Shown here piece after piece: positions 1-6,185 of a stretch of DNA of 10,147 nt. Within the stretch, counting starts at the first letter, position 1. The number at the start of each line of letters is the position of its first letter. The notes under the pieces were generated by a model that was not told where the DNA came from, made no database searches, and saw only the letters and a program-made list of their open reading frames with translations. Both the position numbers and the translations under genes were made by a program. This DNA comes from Spirochaetaceae bacterium. Lineage in GTDB: Bacteria; Spirochaetota; Spirochaetia; Treponematales; Breznakiellaceae. Location: NCBI GenBank assembly GCA_031255395.1, contig JAIRSQ010000170.1, positions 1 to 10,147 of the forward strand, in the 5' to 3' direction.

Positions 1-1227
1 TCCATGACTTGGGTTTTTCTGAGCCTGCTCGGAGCGTTCCCGTACTTCCTGAGCGGCGGCGGGATGAGTTTTACCGACGCGCTGTTCGAGAGCGTCTGCA
101 GTTTTGCGTCCACTGGCGCGACAACGATGACCAGCGTCGAGACGATGCCGCACTCCCTGCTGCTGTGGCGGAGTATATGCCACTGGACAGGCGGCATGGG
201 CATCATCGTGCTGACTGTGGCGCTGCTGCCGTTGCTCGGCGTGGGCGGCTTCCAAATGCTCAAGGCGGAGTCGCCCGGTCCCGAAAAAGAAAAAATCACG
301 CCCAAGATAACCGAGACGGCAAAGGTTCTGTGGCTCGTTTACATCGCGTTTACAGCGCTGCTTTTCCTGTTATACCTCGCCGGCGGCATGGACGTTTTTG
401 ACGCAGCCTGCAACGCGCTCACTATCCTCGCAACAGGCGGCGTGAGCACAAAGAACAACGGGTTGCGGTTCTACGATTCGGCGTACATCGACATTGTTAC
501 GACCGTGTTCATGCTGCTTGCGGGCTTAAACTTTAATCTGTACTTCCGCATCCTGCGCGGAAAAATCAAAGACGTTTTTTACAACACCGAGGCCCGCGCC
601 TACCTGCTCATATTCGCCGCTTCCTGCGCGGCGGTCGCGGTGTCGATATACCCGCTGTACGGCTCGGCAAGGACGGCGCTCCGTTACGCCGCCTTCCAGA
701 GCGCGTCCATACTGAGCACGACAGGCAACGCCGCCGCCAATTACGAACTCTGGCCGCCGCTCGCCCAGGCCGCGCTCTTTTTGCTGATGTTCATCGGCGG
801 CTGTTCCGGCTCGACAGCCTGCGGCATAAAGGTCGTCCGCCACGCCGTACTGTTCAAACAGGCCGTGAACGAACTACGCCGCATGATATTCCCGCGCGGC
901 GTGTTCAGCGTCAGGCTTAACAACAGGGCCGGCCGTAAAGACGTGGTTTACGGAGTCGCGGGCTTTATATTCCTGTACTTCTTTATCGTCTTTGCCGCCA
1001 CGCTCGTCACGGCGGCAAGCGGCGTTGACCTGTTCACATCGTTCAGCGCCTCGCTTTCAATCCTTGGCAACATCGGCACAGGCTTCGGCGGCGTAGGCCC
1101 CGTCCACAACTGGGCCGCCTTTAGCGACCCCGTCAAATGGATGTTCTGCTTCATGATGATTGCCGGTCGCCTCGAACTATGGACAATTTTCGTCCTGCTC
1201 TCCCCCGACTTCTGGCGCTCGAATTAG
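1..1227 (+). CDS. trkH: TrkH-family potassium uptake protein, 5' end outside window
   Basis: Membrane subunit of a Trk-type K+ uptake system, which conducts K+ through four pseudo-repeated M1-P-M2 units in the inner membrane and normally works with the cytoplasmic NAD-binding regulator TrkA. Counting from the ATG at 4, the four P-loop filter regions are visible at residues 36-40 (STGAT), 143-149 (ATGGVST), 238-243 (STTGNA) and 355-360 (GNIGTG). Typical TrkH signatures also occur: HWTGGMGIIVL near 60-70, a PGPEKEKITPKITETAK loop near 91-107, IGGCSGSTACGIK near 264-275, and a C-terminal GRLELWT...SPDFW. The frame is open through base 1 and the visible protein starts at the region corresponding to about residue 80 of E. 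coli TrkH, so the true start and first transmembrane helices lie upstream; the ATG at 4 is internal. No trkA is present here. The third filter has Asn where Phe or Tyr usually follows the Gly. Family assignment is secure. Confidence 0.95.
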   Translation, partial: SMTWVFLSLLGAFPYFLSGGGMSFTDALFESVCSFASTGATTMTSVETMPHSLLLWRSICHWTGGMGIIVLTVALLPLLGVGGFQMLKAESPGPEKEKITPKITETAKVLWLVYIAFTALLFLLYLAGGMDVFDAACNALTILATGGVSTKNNGLRFYDSAYIDIVTTVFMLLAGLNFNLYFRILRGKIKDVFYNTEARAYLLIFAASCAAVAVSIYPLYGSARTALRYAAFQSASILSTTGNAAANYELWPPLAQAALFLLMFIGGCSGSTACGIKVVRHAVLFKQAVNELRRMIFPRGVFSVRLNNRAGRKDVVYGVAGFIFLYFFIVFAATLVTAASGVDLFTSFSASLSILGNIGTGFGGVGPVHNWAAFSDPVKWMFCFMMIAGRLELWTIFVLLSPDFWRSN

Positions 1228-1335
1228 CTTGGGGTACGCAAAATTGACCGTGAATGCGGCGGATAATGTTACAAAGTTGAGGCTCGTTCCTAAAATCCTG
1301 TGGAAATTCGTTTTTACGTAACGGCATGTGATATA

Positions 1336-1364
1336 TTTACAAAAATAAATAACTAAAATATAAT
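1336..1364 (+). promoter_or_regulatory. Sigma70-type promoter for the broken DUF3786 gene
   Basis: TTTACA at 1336-1341, a 17-base spacer, and a perfect TATAAT at 1359-1364, in AT-rich DNA 30 bases before the ATG at 1394. A strong Shine-Dalgarno (GGAGG, 1384-1388) sits five bases before that ATG. Control elements therefore look intact although the reading frame they serve is broken. Not tested experimentally; AT-rich DNA produces chance matches, but both boxes and the spacing fit. Confidence 0.6.
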
Positions 1365-1393
1365 TGACTGGAGCAATGAATTTGGAGGCAGGA

Positions 1394-2040
1394 ATGGAAA
1401 AAGGTTATGAGAAAACATATAATTGGGTGAAAGGTTTGTTGAAAATTGCGATTTTTCTGGAAGTTCTAAAAGACTTGGATTAGAGCAATTTTCAGAAAAT
1501 GAAATATCTTTAAACTTTCTTGACCGAACATACCGAGTAACAAAAGAGGGAATAAAACTTGTCGAACAAAAACAATATGGAATGTCGATTCTGAGGGTTA
1601 TGAATATGATTTGAAAAGCGTTTTGGAATATTATGTGCTATCAAAAGCAAATATTGAACCTGCGTATGAATATTCCACTTTAGGGCATTTTTCTGGAGGC
1701 GTATTCAGCGAAAGCAGCAGTTGGTGGTCAATGATGGATAAGAAATTTTAAGATACATTTGGCAATAATTATGACTGTCTAAAAAAAGTAATGGATATAT
1801 TTGGAATGGAGCATAAAAAAGAAAAGGGAAATGGAAAATATGTATGGAATTATAAAATATTGCCCAAGATACCGATTAAATTGATGTTCTATGAAGGAGA
1901 TGATGAATTCCCGTCGAAATTACAGATTCTCTATGATAGCAATGTTTTGAAAATATTTAATTTTGAACAATTAGGAGTTTTGCATGTTAGTATTTTTCAC
2001 GCAATACTATCAATGGATAGAAATAAAAACCAAACAGTAG
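1394..2040 (+). pseudogene. Broken DUF3786-family gene (two frameshifts, one stop)
   Basis: Remnant of a protein I recognise as DUF3786-like, a family of about 200 residues with no known function. The ATG at 1394 follows a good Shine-Dalgarno and gives MEKGYEKTYNW, but that frame stops at 1481. Similarity continues in the next frame from about 1427 (GERFVENC...ISLNFLDRTYRV), which ends at 1614. It resumes in a third frame from about 1565 (YEYDLKSVLEYYVLSKANI, then STLGHFSGGVFSE), meets an in-frame TAA at 1749-1751, and continues with the family's most recognisable block (LPKIPIKLMFYEGDDEFPS, then LQILYDS) to about 2026, where the domain would end. The third frame then runs on without homology to a stop at 2226. 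Composition is strikingly AT-rich (15 G/C of 60 bases at 1801-1860, against 41 of 60 at 1081-1140), so it looks foreign. Sequencing or assembly error could mimic two frameshifts plus a stop but is less likely. The family call is from memory of the motif. Confidence 0.7.
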
Positions 2041-2045
2041 CAGAC

Positions 2046-2945
2046 CCACAGTTCATGGCAAGGGGCTTCGCAAATGCCACGAATCAGCATAACGGGCATA
2101 TTTACACACAGACTCACAAAACGGGTCTGATGTCGATAACAGACGGTCCAGTCCCCACAAAAACGTTTGCCGACAGGTCTTCAGGCACTACTAACAGGTA
2201 TACCGGAAACAGGCTTGCCGGTAAATGAGGAGCAGGCCGCTAATTGCGTTTGGCGGGTTGCCCTTGCGAGTCGGCGGAGGGAAGATGGGAGGCGTGTTAT
2301 AACCGAGTTCGTATCCATTCAGCGCATGGTTATGTCGCGCCTTATGTTTTTAACTCAGTGCTAGGCGATTAGCGGCACCTGACAAACAGGTAAAACCCGG
2401 TCTCCTAACCGCTACTCCTCCACAAGCCCGCCATCAAGGACTGTTTGTCCGCCGCCGCGCCTTCACTCATACACAGGCCTCCCCTTAAAAAGTGTCAGCC
2501 GTCTTTACAACAACACAGAGCCAACATATTTTGCGTTAAGCAAGACCAACATGCGGTGGACGCAACCGCTGTTGATGTTTTGGATCTCTTGTCATACACG
2601 TCTTCCATAACGGCACTTGCCTTGCCGAAGGCATGGCTCGAAATCCGCTTAGGGTATGCCGCCACGGAGCAGGTGTAAAACACGCTAACGGACATCTAAA
2701 GACGCTTGTATCCGCGTATGCAAAAGATGGCTCCGGAGGCTGCGTATGTAATAGTAAGCGCGTGTGAATCCGCTCCGTTCAGAATATGCGCTTGTACCTT
2801 ACGCCATCTGGCGGACATGGGAACAAGCGCGGGATACAAACTGGTTTAGGTTAAACGAGAGTCTGTCGCGCCGGGAGTTTCGGGCGGCGTCGGGCATGTT
2901 AGACCGGAAGTTCATTACTCACCACTCATTGTGAAGCTACCCTGA
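2046..2945 (+). ncRNA. Candidate large structured noncoding RNA
   Basis: About 900 bases without a convincing gene; the ORFs here are under 80 codons and unlike any family I know. Complementary segments that can nest are: 2052-2060/2075-2083 (one A-C mismatch), 2125-2129/2140-2144, 2201-2206/2218-2223, 2290-2305/2327-2342, 2370-2375/2409-2414 enclosing 2377-2381/2387-2391, and 2490-2502/2610-2618 enclosing a possible three-way junction (2521-2527/2575-2583 with hairpins at 2531-2543 and 2547-2574). Further on are 2618-2623/2628-2633, 2664-2670/2772-2778 (seven perfect pairs) enclosing 2703-2707/2756-2760, 2788-2798/2820-2830 enclosing 2802-2805/2810-2813, 2844-2848/2852-2856, 2861-2865/2900-2904 enclosing 2868-2873/2885-2890, and 2909-2915/2931-2938. 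G-T wobbles in the longest helix favour the + strand as the RNA. Many 5-6 bp helices are expected by chance in this length, so the case rests on the longer ones. I see no RNase P, tmRNA, SRP, rRNA or tRNA signature, no clear promoter of its own and no U-tract terminator. Boundaries are approximate; decayed intergenic DNA is the alternative. Confidence 0.4.
2290..2342 (+). other. Long imperfect hairpin, 15 pairs
   Basis: Bases 2290-2305 pair with 2327-2342: twelve Watson-Crick pairs, three G-T wobbles (2295/2337, 2298/2334, 2305/2327) and one T-T mismatch (2297/2335), around a 21-base loop. The three wobbles would be A-C mismatches on the other strand, so the helix is an RNA-level structure of the + strand. 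A run of five T (2347-2351) follows a few bases after the stem, but the large loop and intervening bases make it an unconvincing terminator. It is the strongest single element of the candidate structured RNA. Confidence 0.55.
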
Positions 2946-2947
2946 CG

Positions 2948-2975
2948 CGCCGCCTTGACAGCGGAAGCGGCGGCG
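2948..2975 (+). promoter_or_regulatory. Inverted repeat flanking the ugpC -35 box
   Basis: CGCCGCC at 2948-2954 and GGCGGCG at 2969-2975 form a perfect 7-bp inverted repeat around 14 bases that contain the -35 hexamer TTGACA (2955-2960). As DNA it could be an operator for a dimeric repressor covering the -35. As RNA read from upstream it could form a hairpin whose tip is GC-GGAA-GC, a GNRA-type tetraloop, extending the structured block. Which reading is right cannot be told from the sequence. Confidence 0.35.
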
Positions 2976-2983
2976 GCTATGAT
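2955..2983 (+). promoter_or_regulatory. Near-consensus sigma70 promoter of ugpC
   Basis: Consensus TTGACA at 2955-2960, exactly 17 bases, then TATGAT at 2978-2983 (five of six consensus). Transcription would start near 2990, leaving a leader of about 20 bases with a G-rich Shine-Dalgarno-like run (2999-3003) six bases before the ATG at 3010. A promoter here means the ATPase gene need not be read from upstream DNA. Confidence 0.75.
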
Positions 2984-3009
2984 GACAAACATCCTTTTGG
3001 GGGTAATTT

Positions 3010-4116
3010 ATGGCAAAAGTCGAATTAAAGGGCGTTGGAAAAGTGTACGACGGCGCGGTGCGGGCGGTTGACAACGCGAATATTGTCATTGAGGACAAAG
3101 AATTCGCTGTATTTGTCGGGCCTTCCGGTTGCGGGAAGTCCACAACGCTACGCATGATTGCCGGACTTGAGGAGATTACTGAAGGCGAAGTGTTGATTGA
3201 CGGCGAATTGGTAAACGATATGCCGCCGAAAGACCGTAATATAGCGATGGTGTTTCAGAATTACGCTCTCTACCCGCACATGACCGTGTATGAAAACATG
3301 GCTTTTGGACTTAGAATAAAAAAAATCCCAAAAGACGAGATTGACAGGCGGGTACAAGAGGCGGCGCGAATTCTTGACATTGGCAAATTTCTTGAGCGCA
3401 AGCCAAAGGCGCTTTCAGGCGGGCAGCGGCAACGGGTGGCGGTCGGCAGGGCGATTGTTAGGCATCCAAAAGTTTTCCTGTTTGACGAGCCGCTTTCAAA
3501 CCTTGACGCTAAACTCCGCGTGCAGATGCGCGCCGAAATCTCCAGCCTGCATCACAGGCTCGACGCCACTATGATCTATGTTACGCACGACCAAGTTGAA
3601 GCGATGACAATGGCCGACAAAATCGTTGGGTACAAGGATGGAAAAATTCAACAGATAGGTTCACCGCTACGCCTTTACAACTATCCCGGAAACAAATTTG
3701 TCGCCGGCTTTATCGGTTCGCCGCCGATGAATTTTTTGACCGTCACGGTTACAGAAGAAGGCGGACACATCGCTCTTGACGAAGGCAGCTTTAAACTTAA
3801 CGTCTTCGCGGAACATGAAAGCGCCCTTAAAGAATATGACGGCAAAGAGGTCTATCTGGGGATACGTCCCGAAGACTTGCTTTTTAACGAGGACAACGGC
3901 GCGGCGAGCGGCATCCCGCTGTCTGTGAGCGTGGTAGAACCGCTGGGCGCGGACACCACTCTTTGGCTCAACACTACGACGCAAAGCATCGTGGCAAGAA
4001 CAGAACCGACCCGCCTTTTTAAGGTTGGCGACAGCGTAAACTTTGTGCCGCGCATGGAAAAAGCGCGTTATTTTGACAAGGAAACGGAACTGGCGATTCT
4101 GCCTACGCCGGCATAG
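3010..4116 (+). CDS. ugpC: UgpC/MalK-type sugar ABC transporter ATPase
   Basis: Cytoplasmic ATPase that powers CUT1-family carbohydrate (or glycerol-3-phosphate) importers as a dimer on the inner face of the membrane. At 368 residues it has the usual length. The N-terminal ABC domain shows Walker A GPSGCGKST at 37-45, Q-loop Gln83, signature LSGGQRQ at 135-141, Walker B VFLFDE at 155-160, D-loop SNLD at 163-166 and the switch His193. Residues from about 240 to the end form the TOBE-type regulatory domain, including the typical GIRPEDL stretch. The ATG is set by promoter and leader spacing, and MAKVELKGVGKVY is a normal family start. No permease or solute-binding gene lies nearby, so it may be a shared ATPase serving several importers, as MsmX does in Bacillus. 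Substrate cannot be read from the sequence: UgpC, MalK and MsmX members are too alike, and the symbol denotes the family only. Confidence 0.9.
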   Translation: MAKVELKGVGKVYDGAVRAVDNANIVIEDKEFAVFVGPSGCGKSTTLRMIAGLEEITEGEVLIDGELVNDMPPKDRNIAMVFQNYALYPHMTVYENMAFGLRIKKIPKDEIDRRVQEAARILDIGKFLERKPKALSGGQRQRVAVGRAIVRHPKVFLFDEPLSNLDAKLRVQMRAEISSLHHRLDATMIYVTHDQVEAMTMADKIVGYKDGKIQQIGSPLRLYNYPGNKFVAGFIGSPPMNFLTVTVTEEGGHIALDEGSFKLNVFAEHESALKEYDGKEVYLGIRPEDLLFNEDNGAASGIPLSVSVVEPLGADTTLWLNTTTQSIVARTEPTRLFKVGDSVNFVPRMEKARYFDKETELAILPTPA

Positions 4117-4183
4117 CGGGGAGTTTTCGGCATAACGCTAGCGATTTTACTAATTACCCGCCAAAGCCGACATTTATTCCCCG
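4117..4183. repeat. Nested inverted repeats between convergent genes
   Basis: The short spacer between the converging ugpC and yjiL-like genes is bracketed by CGGGGA (4117-4122) and TCCCCG (4178-4183), with TCGGC (4127-4131) and GCCGA (4166-4170) nested inside and the palindrome CGCTAGCG (4137-4143 plus neighbours) near the centre. This could fold on either strand and slow converging polymerases, but no T-run follows on either side, so it is not a standard intrinsic terminator. Confidence 0.25.
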
Positions 4184-4953
4184 GCGAACAGCGCCGCTCC
4201 TATAGCTCCGGCATACGTCCCGTTAGGTATCGGCTGTAACTCCGTTCCCAGCACGCGAGAGAGCGCGGCGCGGATTCCCGCGCTCTCCGAAAGTCCGCCC
4301 GTTATGCCAGCCGGAGAAGCAATGCCGATTCTGGCAGCAAGCGAGGCTATCCGCCGGGACATGGAAACCGCCGCTCCGCCGATTATCTCCTCGCGGGAAA
4401 CGCCCGCCGCAAGCAGTCCGATGATTTCCGATTCGGCAAAGACGGCGCAGGCACTGTTTAGCGGAGCTTCCTTTCCGAGCGCTAAAAGTTCTTCCATCAT
4501 ATGGGCGTCCAGTTCAAGCCGACTGGCGGCCATCTCTAAAAAACGCCCTGACCCCGCGGCGCACTTGTCGTTCATCTGAAAATCTCGCGCCCTGCCGTTC
4601 TCAGTCGCGATGACCTTGCAGTCCTGTCCGCCTATGTCTATGACAGTCCTTATACCCGGATACAGAAATTCGGCTCCGCGGGCATGGGCGCCGATTTCAG
4701 TCAGAACAACGTCCGCTCCCGCTATCTTTTCCCGCCCGTACCCCGTGGCGGCCAGTTTAAAGCCGTCGGGGTTTCCCCCGCCGCCACTTTCCAAAAGTTC
4801 TTCCAGTATAAGCCGCCCGCTTTCCGCCACGTTCCAGCCGGTCGGGCGGCGGGACAGGGCCAGGATGTTCCCGCTTTGCAACAGCGCTCCTTTACAAAAA
4901 GAAGAGCCGCAGTCGATGCCGGCAAGCGGCTTTCCTATAAGAACCTCGGCCAT
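4174..4953 (-). CDS. yjiL: ATP-dependent activase of 2-hydroxyacyl-CoA dehydratase superfamily, YjiL-like
   Basis: ASKHA-fold ATPase that uses ATP hydrolysis to push a low-potential electron from its own [4Fe-4S] cluster onto a partner enzyme (the HgdC/BcrAD/YjiL family, annotated as CoA-substrate-specific enzyme activase). Its 259 residues match the family. Visible are the N-terminal phosphate loop GIDCGSSFCKGAL at 12-24, the second phosphate motif DIGGQD at 106-111, the bridging cluster cysteines Cys131 (NDKCAAGSGRFLE) and Cys169 (ACAVFAESE) that each subunit of the homodimer contributes, and the adenosine-side GITGGLS at 216-222. The ATG lies one base after the stop of the yjiM-like gene, implying translational coupling, and the order matches the E. 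coli pair. The sequence seen here has no obvious missing key residue. Its job must be to reduce the product of the neighbouring gene. Confidence 0.9.
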   Translation of the reverse strand: MAEVLIGKPLAGIDCGSSFCKGALLQSGNILALSRRPTGWNVAESGRLILEELLESGGGGNPDGFKLAATGYGREKIAGADVVLTEIGAHARGAEFLYPGIRTVIDIGGQDCKVIATENGRARDFQMNDKCAAGSGRFLEMAASRLELDAHMMEELLALGKEAPLNSACAVFAESEIIGLLAAGVSREEIIGGAAVSMSRRIASLAARIGIASPAGITGGLSESAGIRAALSRVLGTELQPIPNGTYAGAIGAALFAGE

Positions 4954-4954
4954 G

Positions 4955-6100
4955 CTATAGCATCTCGATGAAGGCAGCGGCGCGGGTTTTGAGCTGCGCT
5001 GTATCTCCGGGCGAATAGTCGGTTTCCAGCGACAAAAACGGAATATTTCGCGTTTTAAGAAATTCCCTTATAGCGTGGGTCTCGACCGCGTAGGTGTGGC
5101 ATGACTGGAGAGTCATTTCGATGACTCCGTCCGCCGCAAACTGGTCGCAGAGTCGCCCCAAAAGCTCAAGCCGGTTAGGGTTGGGACTCATCACGCTACA
5201 CCCGATAGCCAGATAATAGTCGCAAAGAGCCTCGTAGGGGTCGCCGGTTTCGTCGGCCAGCCTGTCGTACTGCTTTGCTCCGGTACAGTTTTCATAGGCC
5301 ACGACCACTCCGCCCGATTCCTCAATCACGCGGACAACCTTTTCCGTGGCTCCTCCCATCGGACAGCCGGTAATCACGATACGCTTAGCCTCCCCGGAAA
5401 CCGGACGCTTCCCGCCTGCGTATTCGCTTTTTATCCGGCTTATAGTTTCTTCAAGCTCCCGTACCTTATCCTCGTGACTAAACCTGAACTGGGCTCCGTA
5501 AAGTATCTGCAACTGGTTAAGGCCGGTCATCGGCGGAGGCGAGGCAAGCGAAAGTTCGTATACCGCCTTTAATAGCGAGCGTTCCCGGTTTCGTTTTACT
5601 ATGGCTTCCCGCAGCTTTTCTTCGGTTATGCCGACATTAAATTTCTCTTCGATTTTCTTTTTCAGCAGGCGGATTTCGCTTAACCAAAGCGCGCGCGAAG
5701 TTTCTTTGCGCTGGGAGCGCGGCAGTTCCATAACATGAACGTCTTTTATCTTTCCCAAGTATTCATACATCTTGATTTTGCCGTCGCAAGTTGTTTCGCC
5801 CACCACAATGTCCGAAAAGTACATATAGGGACACTTATCGGCGACAGCAAACCCGTAACTGGCTTTTATCAGCGGACAGAGGTTGCGGGGCAGGGTCTTT
5901 TCCGCTTCCGGGACGGTTTCTTCACTGGTCGAACAGAGCCCCACATAAATGACTCCGGCTGCCATGAAAAGTTCAACCGGCACATAAGAACAGAATGTTC
6001 CCGCCACGCCGTATCCCTGCTCTTTTAGGGATTTCATCGTAAGAAAGCCCTGCCTTCGGGCTTCTGAAAAGGATTCAAATATTTCCGGCAAATCCTGCAT
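4955..6100 (-). CDS. yjiM: YjiM-like 2-hydroxyacyl-CoA dehydratase-family protein, probable double-cubane cluster protein
   Basis: Member of the HgdB/FldC/BcrBC superfamily. Across its 381 residues it follows E. coli YjiM closely from memory: N-terminal LPEIFESFSEARRQGFLT, then LCSTSEET, LPRNLCPLIK, DKCPY.YFSD, GETTCDGK, ITGCPMGG, ENCTGAK, GCSVMSPN, QSCHTYAVE and a terminal AAFIEML. It carries eleven cysteines (37, 56, 75, 90, 105, 246, 272, 293, 301, 318, 334), nine in positions shared with YjiM. Only one such subunit is encoded here, not the A/B pair of true hydroxyacyl-CoA dehydratases. With the activase next door this points to the single-subunit branch related to the double-cubane cluster protein of Carboxydothermus, which reduces small molecules in vitro; the physiological substrate of that branch is unknown. 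The ATG has an AAGGAG six bases upstream (6107-6112) and a promoter beyond it. Not a fermentation dehydratase by confident call. Confidence 0.88.
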   Translation of the reverse strand: MQDLPEIFESFSEARRQGFLTMKSLKEQGYGVAGTFCSYVPVELFMAAGVIYVGLCSTSEETVPEAEKTLPRNLCPLIKASYGFAVADKCPYMYFSDIVVGETTCDGKIKMYEYLGKIKDVHVMELPRSQRKETSRALWLSEIRLLKKKIEEKFNVGITEEKLREAIVKRNRERSLLKAVYELSLASPPPMTGLNQLQILYGAQFRFSHEDKVRELEETISRIKSEYAGGKRPVSGEAKRIVITGCPMGGATEKVVRVIEESGGVVVAYENCTGAKQYDRLADETGDPYEALCDYYLAIGCSVMSPNPNRLELLGRLCDQFAADGVIEMTLQSCHTYAVETHAIREFLKTRNIPFLSLETDYSPGDTAQLKTRAAAFIEML

Positions 6101-6132
6101 TGTCGTCTCCTTGCTTAAAAGTATTGCGCGTT

Positions 6133-6161
6133 AGTATATCGAAATTTTAAATATGTTTCAA
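6133..6161 (-). promoter_or_regulatory. Sigma70-type promoter of the yjiM-yjiL operon
   Basis: Reading the minus strand: TTGAAA (6161-6156), a 17-base spacer, TATACT (6138-6133). The start point would be near 6126, giving a leader of about 26 bases that holds the AAGGAG ribosome binding site. The only other minus-strand gene upstream, pncC, ends at 6186, so the operon appears separately transcribed. Confidence 0.65.
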
Positions 6162-6185
6162 CCGTAAAATAGGGGGTATCCCGCG

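Noticed and set aside
1963..2010. Promoter for the candidate RNA (TTGAAC or TTGCAT with TAGTAT or TACTAT)
   Set aside because: Spacers are 19 bases and the boxes are partial matches in AT-rich DNA, so they are not distinguishable from chance.
2302..2320. GTTCGTATCC, resembling a tRNA T-loop
   Set aside because: The T-loop consensus lacks its A at position 58, it falls in the loop of a long hairpin, and no acceptor, D or anticodon arms can be placed around it.
2341..2351. Intrinsic terminator after the 2290-2342 hairpin
   Set aside because: The loop is 21 bases, the base of the stem is not GC-rich enough next to the T-run, and several bases intervene before the five T.
2167..2364. A 65-codon + strand ORF
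   Set aside because: Starts inside the run-on of the broken DUF3786 frame, has no homology I can see and covers the strongest RNA helix.
2445..2678. A 77-codon + strand ORF and an overlapping 66-codon minus ORF
   Set aside because: No ribosome site of note, composition not like a secreted or enzymatic protein, no family resemblance, and both lie within mutually complementary segments better read as RNA.
2642..2818. Short direct repeats (AATCCGCT, CGGACAT, CGCTTGTA, each twice)
   Set aside because: The offsets between copies differ, so they do not show a duplication, and 7-8 base repeats are expected by chance in this length.
2046..2945. RNase P RNA, tmRNA or SRP RNA
   Set aside because: None of their universal sequence blocks is present on either strand; the similar string ACCGGAAG at 2903-2910 lacks the rest of the SRP loop motif.
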